A stretch of DNA of 64,000 nucleotides from Strigamia acuminata (lineage: Eukaryota > Arthropoda > Chilopoda > Geophilomorpha > Linotaeniidae). Below the pieces are notes generated by a model. It saw only the letters and a program-made list of their open reading frames with translations. It did not search any database and had not been told where the DNA came from. The DNA lies in the NCBI GenBank assembly GCA_949358305.1, contig OX442316.1:17856001-17920000 (forward strand), given 5' to 3'. This document shows positions 10,905 through 21,050 of this stretch, piece after piece; position 1 is the first letter of the stretch; each line of letters opens with the position of its first letter. Made by a program: the position numbers and the translations under genes.

Positions 10905-12795
10905 TTCTATTGGAACCTTGCCATTAGGTATCGTCCTGTTGCTAGTCGTACATCTCTGGAACTCTACTATTAGGTAGTCCTAATGCTAGTTGTTGTACAC
11001 CCTTCTGAAACTATCATTAGGTATCGTCCTGCATCCCTCTGAACTCGATCACGAGGTATTGTTCTATCTCTAGTCACTGCAGACTCCTCTAAAACTTTAC
11101 CATTAAGTGTCGTCCTGTTGCTAGTCTTTGTATACCTCTTTAAGCTCTTTCGTTAGGTATTGTCCTGTTGCTAGTCATTGCACACTCCTCTAGACCTAAA
11201 CCATTAGGTATCGTCCTGTTACTAATCACTGCACTCCTGCTGGACCTCTATCATTAGGTAATGTCCTGTTATCAGTCACTGCACACTATTCTGGAACTAT
11301 ACCATTAGGTATCGTCTTGTTGCTAGTCACTGCACACCTCCTGGACCTCTATCATTAGGTATTGTCCTGTCACTAGTCACTGCACACCCCTCTGTACATA
11401 TACCATAGGTATCATCCTGTTGCTAGTCATTGCACACCCCTCTGGACCTATACCATTAGGTACTGTCCTGTCGCTAGTCATTGCACACCCCCTGAATTTT
11501 TACCATTAGGTACCGTCCTGTTGCTAGTCATTGCACACCCCCTAAATCTTTATCATTAGGTATCGTCCTGTTGCTAGTCATTGCACACCCTTCTGGACCT
11601 GTACCGTTAGGTACTGTCCTGTCGCTAGTCATTGCACACCCCCTGAATTTTTACCAAAAGGTACTGTCCTGTTGCTAGTCATTGCACACTCCCTGAATCT
11701 TTATCATTAGGTATCGTCCTGTCGCTAGTCATGGTGCACTCCCTGAATCTTTATCATTAGGTATCGTCCTGTCGCTAGTCATGGTGCACTCCCTGAATCT
11801 TTATCATTAGGTATCGTCCTGTCGCTAGTCATGGTGCACTCCCTGAATCTTTATCATTAGGTATCGTTCTGTCGCTAGTCATGGTGCACTCCCTGAATCT
11901 TTATCATTAGGTATCGTCCTGTCGCTAGTCATGGTGCACCCTCTGAATCTTTATCATTAGGTATCGTCCTGTCGCTAGTCATGGTGCACCTCTCTGGATG
12001 ACGGAATACAACGACTAGCAGCAGGACGATACCTAATCGTATAGGTCCAGAGGGGTGTGCAATGACTAGCGACAGGACCATACCTAATGGTATAGGTCCA
12101 GAGGGGTGTGCAATGACTAGCAACAGGACTATACCTAATGGTACAGGTCCAGAAGGGTGTGCAATGACTAGCGACAGGACGATACCTAATGGTACAGGTC
12201 CGGAGAGGTGTGCAATGACTAGCAACAGGACTATACCTAATGGTACAGGTCCGGAGGGGTGTGCAATGACTAGCAACAGGACTATACCTAATGGTACAGG
12301 TCCGGAGGGGTGTGCAATGACTAGCAACAGGACTATACCTAATGGTACAGGTCCAGAAAAGTGTGCAATGACTAGCGACAGGACGATACCTAATGGTACA
12401 GGTCCGGAGGGGTGTGCAATGACTAGCAACAGGACTATACCTAATGGTACAGGTCCAGAAGGGTGTGCAATGACTAGCGACAGGACGATACCTAATGGTA
12501 TTGGTCCAGAGGGGTGTGCAATGACTAGCGACAAGACAATACCTAATGATAAAGATTCAGGGGTGTGCAATGACTAACGACAGGACGATACCTAATAGTA
12601 TAGGTCCAGAGAGGTGTGCCATGATTAGGAAAAGGACGATACCTAATGATAAACTTCCAGAGGATCGTGCAGTGACTAGCAACAGAATGGTACCCAATTA
12701 TAAACTTCCAGAGGGGTGTGCAGTGACTAGCAACAGGATGGTACCTATGATAATCTTCCAGAGAATCGTGCAGTGACTAGCGACAGGACCACACC
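10905..12795. repeat. 50-51 bp minisatellite forming a giant inverted repeat
   Basis: From about 10905 to 11990 the unit reads roughly GTATCGTCCTGTTGCTAGTC plus a variable GCACACCCC/CCATTA part. From about 12003 to 12790 the same unit runs in the opposite orientation. The switch lies within about 11990-12010. Units at 11690-11990 are a homogenised 50 bp subfamily; units in the right arm are mostly 51 bp. Because 51 is divisible by three, long open frames appear on both strands, each giving a 17-residue repeat (for example CAMTSNRTIPNGTGPEG), but nothing supports translation. A transcript would fold into a hairpin with arms of about 0.8-1 kb. Confidence 0.95.
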
Positions 12796-13590
12796 GAATA
12801 ATTTTGATTGCATTAAAATACCTCTTTGCTACAGAACATTCACTAATTAAAAAACGATACCTGTTCGTACAACACATACAAACAAAATTACTTATACTTC
12901 ATGGCTGCATTGAGAAGGAACAGAAACAAATATAATGGTTTCTGAAAGATAATGAGGAACAAAAATAAACGTAACAAGAAACAACAGTGACAAAAAACAA
13001 GAAAACGATAAAGACAGTAGCAAGGAACAGAAAGAAATAGATTGACGTGAAGTAGATTGACGGGGACAGGCCAGGCAGAAACATAATGACGGCACAACTG
13101 TATTTGAGAAAAAAGGCAATAGCACATTTAGGATTAGCATTACTTAACTGTAACAATTATACACAAGATAAAGAATAATTACCTTTGACGTGATGTGAAT
13201 AATCCACACCAACCTAAAGAAACAATACCAAAGTAGAAATCTGTACCATAAATTTTTTATATTCACTTTAATGTTAAATCAGGAGAATATGTAGAGCTAC
13301 TGGATGCATTTCAACCAATATAACAAGCTATACAATGAAAATACCAAACTGTTGACTCGTAACCCAGTGATTAAAGGAAACTTACCTCGTGTATGTCCTT
13401 TTGTATTAATATTGGCAAATGATTATTCAAAGTGTGGATTTATTGCCACGAGAAGAAGCACAGATTGCTTACAAGTTAGTGCTAATTCACACCTCAAGAA
13501 CTAACTAAAGAACTAACGACTGGACAATACTCGATTGCATGGTTAGGAATAATATCTTAAGAATACATGTTTAATCTAATGTTTTGTCAT
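12796..13590. other. Spacer with a diverged repeat copy
   Basis: No gene is supported. About 12902-12960 resembles 9546-9605. The remainder is AT-rich and unremarkable. Confidence 0.4.
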
Positions 13591-14141
13591 ATTAGTGAGT
13601 TTGCGGTTGCCAATTATTCCTTATAATTATGAGTTACAAGCTCATAATTATAATTATAATTCCTTCTTGGAATAGGCGCTTGCGGTACAACAAATATTTT
13701 ATAAATTATACTTATAAATACCATGTGAACAGTACAAATTCCTTGCATGTAATGGTAGAACAAATCCATATGCAAAATAAATAAAAATCTGTATTTTTAC
13801 TAATTTGACATTTTTCAGACATAAAATTGTCTTCCAGTTTGTTTAATTGCTTACCTGGAATGATTTTAGTTGTTTCTATCCTTTGATGGCAGAAAGAAAT
13901 TGTGATTGAGGCTGAATGTTGAAACAGTCAGGCAGCCATTTTGAATTTCCATCAGCACCATCGGCGCCATTTGCAATAGTGGGAGGAGCTTCAAATAGTG
14001 TTAAGCGATCTGATTGGCTCCCTTATTTTACAAAATAGTGTAAAAGTTGAGGAGTTACGTTATGTTATAAGTCCATTTTTATAATTATGAGCTTGTAACT
14101 CATAATTATAAGGAATAATTGGCAACCGCAAACTCACTAAT
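13591..14141. mobile_element. Non-autonomous DNA transposon (MITE-like), 551 bp
   Basis: The first about 62 bases (13591-13652, starting ATTAGTGAGTTTGCGGTTGC) and the last about 62 bases (14080-14141) are near-perfect inverted copies. Each terminal repeat also contains an internal palindrome (ATAATTATGAG..CTCATAATTAT). The interior has no coding capacity. A convincing target-site duplication is not visible, so the superfamily is not assigned. This is a defective element that depends on a transposase made elsewhere. Confidence 0.8.
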
Positions 14142-15535
14142 GGCACAATGCGCTTTTGCTCTTTTGCTCTCTTAACCGTTCTTCGTACTTTGTTCTGCCA
14201 GCACTAACAAGTAAGCCAACTGTTTGTTGTCTAACTTTTCATAATCGTTTCACAATTAAATCCGAATTTACATACAATATTCTTACAAATTATAAATATA
14301 AGAGAACGTGTTTTTTCTGCAGTCTACTTCTAAATAGCTCAAATCTTATAAAAACGGAATTAACTCCAATTGAATTGCTTTTCTCACAATTAATAGTTCT
14401 TACGTGTTTGGTGAGTTTAAAACTATTTTCTAACTCTACATTTAAATAATAATAAAATAACATTTCCTTAATCGACTTGTTGGATGATGGTGAGCAGTGA
14501 GTGGTGATAGGCTTCCTCCTCAACACCATCTTCGTGATGAAGAGACTTTATAGAATTTCACTTTAAGGTTTATTGATGACCACTGTCGTACTGTGCACGC
14601 ACAAACAACGACACGCAACTGATTTCGAATTATTTCATAATCATAAACAATAATATTTAATTTAGAAAACCAATAAACTTTTAAAATCAAATTGCATAAA
14701 ATACTTAGGCCTGTATTTTCGCCGTTAAAACTCATTGTGCTGACTTTTCTGGTAGAAAATCTCATTCGCGGTGCTGGACTGGACTGGACTGGTGTTTGGC
14801 TTTTCCATTTTCCTTCTATTTTCGTGTGACCCGTTAGGTGATGTCACTCCACTAGACTGTAGAACCTGCAAATAAATATTTACAACTCTGGTAACTTTTT
14901 ACACTTCTTATTTCGTGTTCAACTTTGGCTCGGAGTCCAAAAAAAAAGTAGTTCCAATTTTGGAATTTAACGGATTCGAAATCGAAAATCCATCTAAAAC
15001 TACCAACTAAAATTTCTAGCAAACAATAACTACAATATTGATAATAATGCTAATGGTTTTTTAAAACATTTTTATAAAATTAAAATACAAACCTCTGAAA
15101 AATTTAAACAAGCGGCCGCCATGACGTATTCAAACATCAGCGGCCATTAGTGACGCCTTCCCACAATGCAACGACGAAGCGGATGGTTACACTATGGCTT
15201 CTCCGCGTCACGGCTTTCAAGAAACGTGATCCGTCGCGTGGTCATCCGCTCGTTCAAAATAGTAGAGGTCCGGAGTAGTGCGCAGTGACTAGCCGGACGA
15301 CAGGACGATACCGAATATTTTCGATTGCAGTAACTATCGTAGCCGCAATAAAAATGATGATTTTGTGCAGAGAAACCGTTGGACGACGCACATTTAGTGT
15401 GGAATGACTACTGAGTGAAAGAGCATGGTCTAGTTTGGATACGCAACGGAGTGAGTGTGAGGTTCGATTTTTATTCGTGTAAAAGTGTTTTTAACGGTAA
15501 TTATTAACTAACTAACCATTGCAATTGAATTGTAG
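14142..15535. other. Non-coding interval with a GC-richer patch
   Basis: No confident gene. About 15105-15260 is GC-rich for this window (starting near GCGGCCGCCATGACG) and could be a promoter or exon edge. At about 15265-15340 a piece matching the end of the 51 bp minisatellite and its outer flank reappears. Confidence 0.35.
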
Positions 15536-15669
15536 ACGAAGCTGTGAATGGCCAACCAACGATTCTCGTGCTTGTAGCATCAAATTGCAGGAAAAAGCTC
15601 CAGTTCGTTTCATCAGTTTTGTGCTCACTGTTCAAAGTGGAAAGTTGTTCAAAGTATTTAATATTTATA
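15536..15669 (+). CDS. Candidate internal exon, unidentified gene
   Basis: A TTGTAG acceptor precedes and a perfect GTAAGT donor follows an open 134-nt stretch. In the open frame it reads SCEWPTNDSRACSIKLQEK and then PVRFISFVLTVQSGKLFKV. A possible 13-nt microexon with acceptor and GTAAGA donor at 16235-16247 keeps the phase. The following exon could not be fixed, because two frames after the acceptor near 16370 both look plausible for a short distance. No family recognised. It may be an orphan exon of a broken gene. Confidence 0.35.
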
Positions 15670-17365
15670 GTAAGTTCATTACAAAATGTATACTCTGTCT
15701 GATATAAAGTGTTAAATCATCACCCTTTCGTGTTTATTTACTTTACTAACTTTTACTTTTATAAGACGTCATACGTTGCTATTTTCTGTATTTTCTGTAG
15801 AAATAACAAAATGGCTCAATTTTTTTAAATTTTCGAAGTTTTGTTCTTAATTTGCTTTCCTTTGCTCTTGGAGGATTGGTAATTAGCAAACTGGATGGTG
15901 CGCGCTTTGGAAATCACTTACTTGTTAGACAGAGTTGTTGTGGGCAAGTTTTCTTTTTATTGCTCATATTTCTACTGTGACATTACTACACAACGATGGG
16001 GCACGGGATTTGGGGATTGATAAACAATTTGCCTTACTCTAGAAAGAGTACTATTAACACTCAAGAGTTCAAAAGTTATCTTTTTCGTCAAAAATACAAT
16101 AAAATAAATAAATAAATATTTAATCAATAGTTAGCACATTATAAAACGACAACTCATCATTTCATTTTCATTCCCAATTCTTATTGCACTTGCTGACACA
16201 CCTAATGCAGTTTTATGCTGATTTTTATGTGCAGAAACTGGAAAAAGGTAAGAGAATTAACCTTTCAGCTTTCACAACTTGGATGAATTAAGGCATTAAG
16301 TCAAGTGTTTGAGTTGCCCCTGATCATTCCTGAAGAACATTTCATTTCGTAGAGTTAATTTTTTCTAGTTATCTTTGGATTGATGGCCGCTTGCACCTTT
16401 TGCCATACGAGATGGCGGTTAATTGTGGTTACGTTTGAAACCGTATCTCGCCGTATTTCATTCCCAAAATGTCCAAGTTAGCAACGAAAAAGTGTTAAAT
16501 CAAGCGCCTAAATCCTCGTTCTTTTATTCCTAGGCTATTTTGTCAATAAGTGAGTACAATTTCCTCTAACCGTGGCTACTGGTTTGTTGACAAGCTTTTT
16601 CTCATTAAATTAATCTCCGTCATTAAACCGTATAAATAACAAGTGTTTTATTTACAGTATAAAGTGGCGCTCCAGACGAAAACTGCTCACTCCATCGCTT
16701 CATTTCCGTAGTTTTCAATGAACAAGCCGAGAATTGAAGCGAAAAAAAGCCTCCAATTGACATCTTTCCGCTCATGACATTATTAGTGAGTTAATAAATT
16801 ATTATTAATTATTATCGTTCTAAAATCGTTATTATTTCATGTAAAAATTGAAATTTGACTCGTGTTTTTAATATTTCATAGATGCAGGCATGGGTTGACA
16901 TGTAAATGCTCAAGGATGTGATAATTCAGTTGATTTAAAAGCGACTGAATGGTACAAAAATCGTGGAAACGCGTATTCAGATTTCAGACACGTGTTATCG
17001 TTCATTCGAGGCAAATGCGAATCAGTGTGGCCGGATTGAGTATTTTTGTTTCACGAAAAGTGGCAAAGAATACGCGCAATGTTTGTACAAATCAAGTATA
17101 CGAATTCAATTTACAAACACTTGAAAATGGTAAATTCCATGTAGTCTATTCATCTTGTGTTTAAATGATACCAGACAACCAGAGAAGAAGGCGGAATGGC
17201 AAAATCGGAGAAAAATGCACTCGGATTTGGAATGTGTCATCGAAGTAAATAAATAGCAATAATTTTACTTTTAAAACGAAAAAAAATAATTAATTTTTCC
17301 ATCAGTGTCAATATTTGCACGGCATTTACAGGAAGACGTAATTATCGGTATTGAAATTGCTTTTC
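15670..17365. other. Interval with scattered coding-like pieces
   Basis: About 16905-17030 contains a frame reading NSVDLKATEWYKNRGNAYSD that ends in a stop; the W-Y-K-N core is reminiscent of an Ig-fold strand C but is too little to assign. About 17175-17240 gives PEKKAEWQNRRKMHSDLEC before a GTAAAT donor-like site. Nothing here makes a continuous gene. Confidence 0.25.
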
Positions 17366-17590
17366 CTAATTATAGTTGCAATTCGTGATCATTTTGTTAC
17401 ATTTCAGACGGTTGCAGCCTTTGTTTTTAGCTTTAATGTTGCACAGAGATCCAATCATTTTTCCGTATCTGGAAATGCTAGATCCAGGTAGTTTGTAACG
17501 AAGAATGTGCAGGAAAGGAATCCATACGCACACGTGTCCTCTACTGAACCAAGAAATTGCATCGGTCAGTACAAATTCCACACGATTAAT
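17366..17590 (-). CDS. Candidate terminal exon, partly duplicated at 20.4 kb
   Basis: After a TTTTTTTAG acceptor, 74 codons run to TAG at 17366-17368 in phase 0. The peptide starts INRVEFVLTDAISWFSRGHV, continues through [11 protein letters not shown] and ends in a cysteine/lysine-rich tail (GCNRLKCNKM). Most of this exon's 5' half, together with about 100 bp of the preceding intron, recurs at about 20370-20570 on the same strand. There the frame is maintained and one codon is inserted, but the 3' half is missing. No family recognised. The frame-preserving divergence hints at past selection on the peptide. Confidence 0.45.
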   Translation of the reverse strand: MNRVEFVLTDAISWFSRGHVCVWIPFLHILRYKLPGSSISRYGKMIGSLCNIKAKNKGCNRLKCNKMITNCNYN

Positions 17591-18457
17591 CTAAAAAAAA
17601 ATGATTTTAATGCCTTTTTCAATTGACTTTAGTCAAAAGTTTGCGTTGAATAGTTGATGGGAAAAAAATGCTTTAAATTCACATTCTGAGTACTGGTACC
17701 TATGTTGTTGAATCGATGCAAACACTGGAAGAAAATGAAGTTACGACAGAACAGAACAGTAAGGCCTAGAAACAAAAATTATTCTTTTTCATCTTCTTGG
17801 CATAAAACAAATTTACCTGAATTTGAAAATCCGGGTATGTCTATCTGGTTAGTTTGTGATGAAAATAAATGTACTTACTCAAACTGTGATCTTCTCTAAC
17901 GAAAAAAGTAGATCATTAATGAAAACACTCGCGTGCGTGTTTCTCGTTGTCCCGCCATCGCTACTTGGAGCGTCGTTATATTTTTATGTTGCGGCTTGTG
18001 TTTAATTTTAGCATCTCTAGCCTAGCGCCCTTGTCTTTCAAAAAAAGGAATTAAAATCTTCTCCTTCTTAAACATAATATTTGTGACTACGAACATGTTT
18101 GGGCTGCGGGTTATTACATTGAAGTTCAAAAAGATAATTCACGTGTGCGACAAACCTGATGACCAAGGCAGATATTCTTGCAGGGCCTCCAACGGCGTTG
18201 GTTTTATCACCTCCATTAAAACATTTGAAGATCACGGTTGTGGCAATAGCAAAAGTGTGAAATAAGCTTAGACATAAAACCAACTCGTGTCTAAAGGGGG
18301 AAACAAAAATAGACAAATAAGAAAAAATATAAAAAGATTTTATTTTATTTCTAAAATTTTATTATTCTTATTCAAACCTCATATTTACGACCAGATTAAG
18401 CGGTAAATGTTGCAAACATTGGGAAGTATGACAGCTGAGCTGATACTTTGTAGTTTC
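17591..18457 (+). pseudogene. Region with an Ig-domain-like fragment
   Basis: Around 18125-18225 the plus strand reads DKPDDQGRYSCRASNGVGF, which matches the F-strand signature of I-set immunoglobulin domains (D-x-G-x-Y-x-C-x-A-x-N-x-x-G). No flanking Ig strands with the first cysteine were found in a joinable frame and the frame ends at 18263-18265. It is probably an isolated or decayed exon of an adhesion-type Ig protein. Confidence 0.4.
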
Positions 18458-18562
18458 TAAGGTTAAAATACTCATTTCTAAGGTTAAAATACTCATTTTT
18501 AAGGTTAAAATACTCATTTCTAAGGTTAAAATACTCATTTCTAAGGTTAAAATACTCATTTC
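18458..18562. repeat. 21 bp tandem repeat, five copies
   Basis: Five near-identical copies of CTAAGGTTAAAATACTCATT plus one base, one with a single T variant. The 21 bp period keeps a frame open on the minus strand (a seven-residue repeat of the MSILTLE type), which I do not regard as a gene. Confidence 0.9.
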
Positions 18563-18734
18563 GAAGCCACTGTGACTGTGGGGCTCGTTGTTCATTGGGT
18601 TTAACTTTGGCTTTCGGAATTTGATGTGGCGTGTTCAATCCTGAGTTGGTGTTTAAATTTTTCTTTTCTTTTTAGTTTTCTTTCCTTGCTTATGTATAGG
18701 AGTTAAGGAAAGAGTTAGAGTAAGGAGCATTGGA

Positions 18735-20325
18735 CCTTGCAATGCGTTTCCAGTATTATCTTGAGAGGACACGTGCATTCAAAGTCTCTAGTTCGAATCC
18801 AGAGCAATTCAGATGACAAAGATAATTATTTTTAAACATTTTCTATCTCTTAATTTTCAATCAATTACGTCAGTGCGTAATCTGTAAGTAAGAGAATTAA
18901 GCGGTAGATGGATAAGAAGGAGTGGTGGCTCCGAGGTACCGGTATGATGGCTTGCATTGGAGACGTGATATTTAAGATAAATAAAGAACATGTGTCCGTG
19001 TTCAAATCCAGAGATGGATAAATTCTGTTGATTTTATTCAGTTTTAATTTGTGTTATTATTTTCTACTAATTTTCTCTCTTAACTCTATAAGAAGGCAAT
19101 TAGACATAAGGAATAACAATAAGAAGCAGTAGCTTCGAGGTTACATGTCTACCTAGTATTTTGAAACTTATCGACGGACATGTGTTTGGGTTCGAATCCG
19201 GACCAATCTAGAGGATTTAAAAAAAAATTTAAAATTAAAAAAAAATTAAAATTAAGAATAGATTCCATTAGGGAATTGAACCCACAAGTTCGGAGTCCAC
19301 CACCACAACACGTGAAGAAGCTACCACACAGCTACAATAGCTGTTATGCTATAAGTTTCTTAAAACTTATACTTATAGATTAAATGCGAATAAACATGTA
19401 AAAGAAAACTAGAAGACTAGACTAGAAAAACCTCATAAATACTAAAAGACTAGACTAGAAAAACCTCATAGATACTAAAAGACTAGACTAGAAAAACCTC
19501 ATAAATACTAAAAGACTATAGACTAGAAAAACCTCATAAATACTAAAAGACTAGACTAGAAAAACCTCATAGATACTAAAAGACTAGACTAGAAAAACCT
19601 CATAAATACTAAAAGACTATAGACTAGAAAAACCTCATAAATACTAAAAGACTAGACTAGAAAAACCTCATAGATACTAAAAGACTAGACTAGAAAAACC
19701 TCATAAATACTAAAAGACTATAGACTAGAAAAACCTCAAAAATACAAGACTACCAAAAGACTAGATAAAATACCTCAAAAAAACCAAGGAAAGAAAACTA
19801 CGGTAGAAAAACCTTAATAAAAAAGACAACTAGAAAACCCAAGGAAAAGACCACCATGTAGCGCGCGCGCGCCCCCCCCCCCTTTTTTCCGATTTTGCAA
19901 AATGAAAAAAACCACTGAAAAAAAGTTGACCAACGTTAGGGGAGGCGAACCCGCGACGCGCCCGGCAATGCCGGCGCAATGGGTATCCTCCCACCGGCTC
20001 CCACCGGTGCTTTTTAGCAGAGGCGGTTAGTTTGAGCCTTATAAAGTTGAAATTTGCATTTTTAAACATGAAAAAATAATTTTTAAAAAGCAAAACTACT
20101 GCTGGATTTGAACCCGTTCTGAAATCACTCTAACCACGTACTCTAACCACACGGCTACGTGGAATAGCAATAAATAAGCTAGGTTTAAGCTTTAAGGTTT
20201 AAGTTTTTTACTGAAAAAATTAATAATAAGAGATAAAGCCAGTCGCGGATTCGAAGCCGTTCAATCAGCTTACGAGTACAAGTTAGTAATCGGTCACCCT
20301 AACCACACGGCCACCGTAGTCGGTA
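18735..20325. repeat. Cluster of tRNA-like SINE heads
   Basis: Seven segments carry an RNA polymerase III B box (GTTCGAATCC-like), most with an A-box-like block 45-70 bp upstream. Plus strand B boxes lie near 18791, 19000 and 19190. Minus strand ones are near 19273, 19944, 20104 and 20246, with A-box-like AGCCGTGTGGTTAG or GGCCGTGTGGTTAG blocks near 20145 and 20300. None folds as a convincing complete tRNA, so they look like tRNA-derived SINE heads or tRNA pseudogenes. The minisatellite at 19410-19745 lies inside the cluster. Confidence 0.55.
19410..19745. repeat. 33/33/35 bp higher-order tandem repeat
   Basis: The basic unit is TACTAAAAGACTAGACTAGA plus AAAACCTCATAAA (33 bp). Units occur in a fixed order of three: one ending CATAGATAC, one ending CATAAATAC, and one 35 bp unit with GACTATAGAC. 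This 101 bp trimer repeats three times, the same logic as higher-order satellites. A degenerating tail continues to about 19850. Confidence 0.9.
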
Positions 20326-20369
20326 TTCATTTCTAACCCTTTATCGCTTTTAAAAAATATTTAACAAAA

Positions 20370-20570
20370 TTTGTAACGAAGAATGTGCAGGAAAGGAATC
20401 AATACGCACACGTGCCCTTCTCTGCTGGACCAAGAAATTGCATCGGCCAGTAAAAATTTCACAAGATAAATCTCAAAAAATAATTTTAATGCCTTTTTTC
20501 AATTGACTTTAGTCAAAATTTTGCGTTGAATAGTTGATGGAAGAATAAGTGCTTTAAATTCACATTCCGA
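20370..20570 (-). pseudogene. Truncated duplicate of the exon at 17366-17590
   Basis: On the minus strand the intron tail and first half of the candidate exon are repeated with modest divergence. The reading frame is conserved ([15 protein letters not shown], then FLHILRY), but the similarity stops where the original continues, so it is a partial copy. Confidence 0.6.
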
Positions 20571-21050
20571 GAGAAATTCTGTGTAGAGCTTGCTTAAATT
20601 AAAATGATTTCTAATGCAAAGTAAATTTTCTAAATGTTGAAAACTTGAAAAAAAAACAACGATTGAGCACAAAAATTAAAATACAAATAAATAAAAGCTT
20701 TGTAAAAACGATGAGTTCTACCAGAAAAATACAGCCAACCTATCTCGAATATAACCGTCAACGAACATTAAAATTGTTGCAATCAAACATCAACACGTAA
20801 TGCGAATACAAATGTTTAAAATACATAAGAAACGTCTAAGTCACTTTTTTGCACATGTGAAAATATTACAACAACTTGTCCCCGCGCTTTGCTGCAAACC
20901 TTTGTTAGCGTAGTTTACCATCATCCGATTGTCAGAGCCATAGCAACTCTCTAATAATAAAATAGTATAACATCCGACTGAAGTTCAAATGTATATCTTA
21001 AACCTAGGACCTAGGACCTAGTGATAATCCTAGCTTAAACTCAGAGTGGC
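20571..21050. other. Upstream spacer of the coiled-coil gene
   Basis: Non-coding. A tandem CCTAGGA motif at about 21002-21020 lies just before the start codon at 21051. No TATA box is obvious. Confidence 0.4.

Noticed and set aside
10905-12795. CRISPR-like array of regularly spaced repeats
   Set aside because: Units are contiguous with no unique spacers, the orientation flips, and the surroundings are eukaryotic.
18735-20325. Functional tRNA genes
   Set aside because: B boxes are clear, but complete acceptor, D and anticodon stems could not be traced in any copy.
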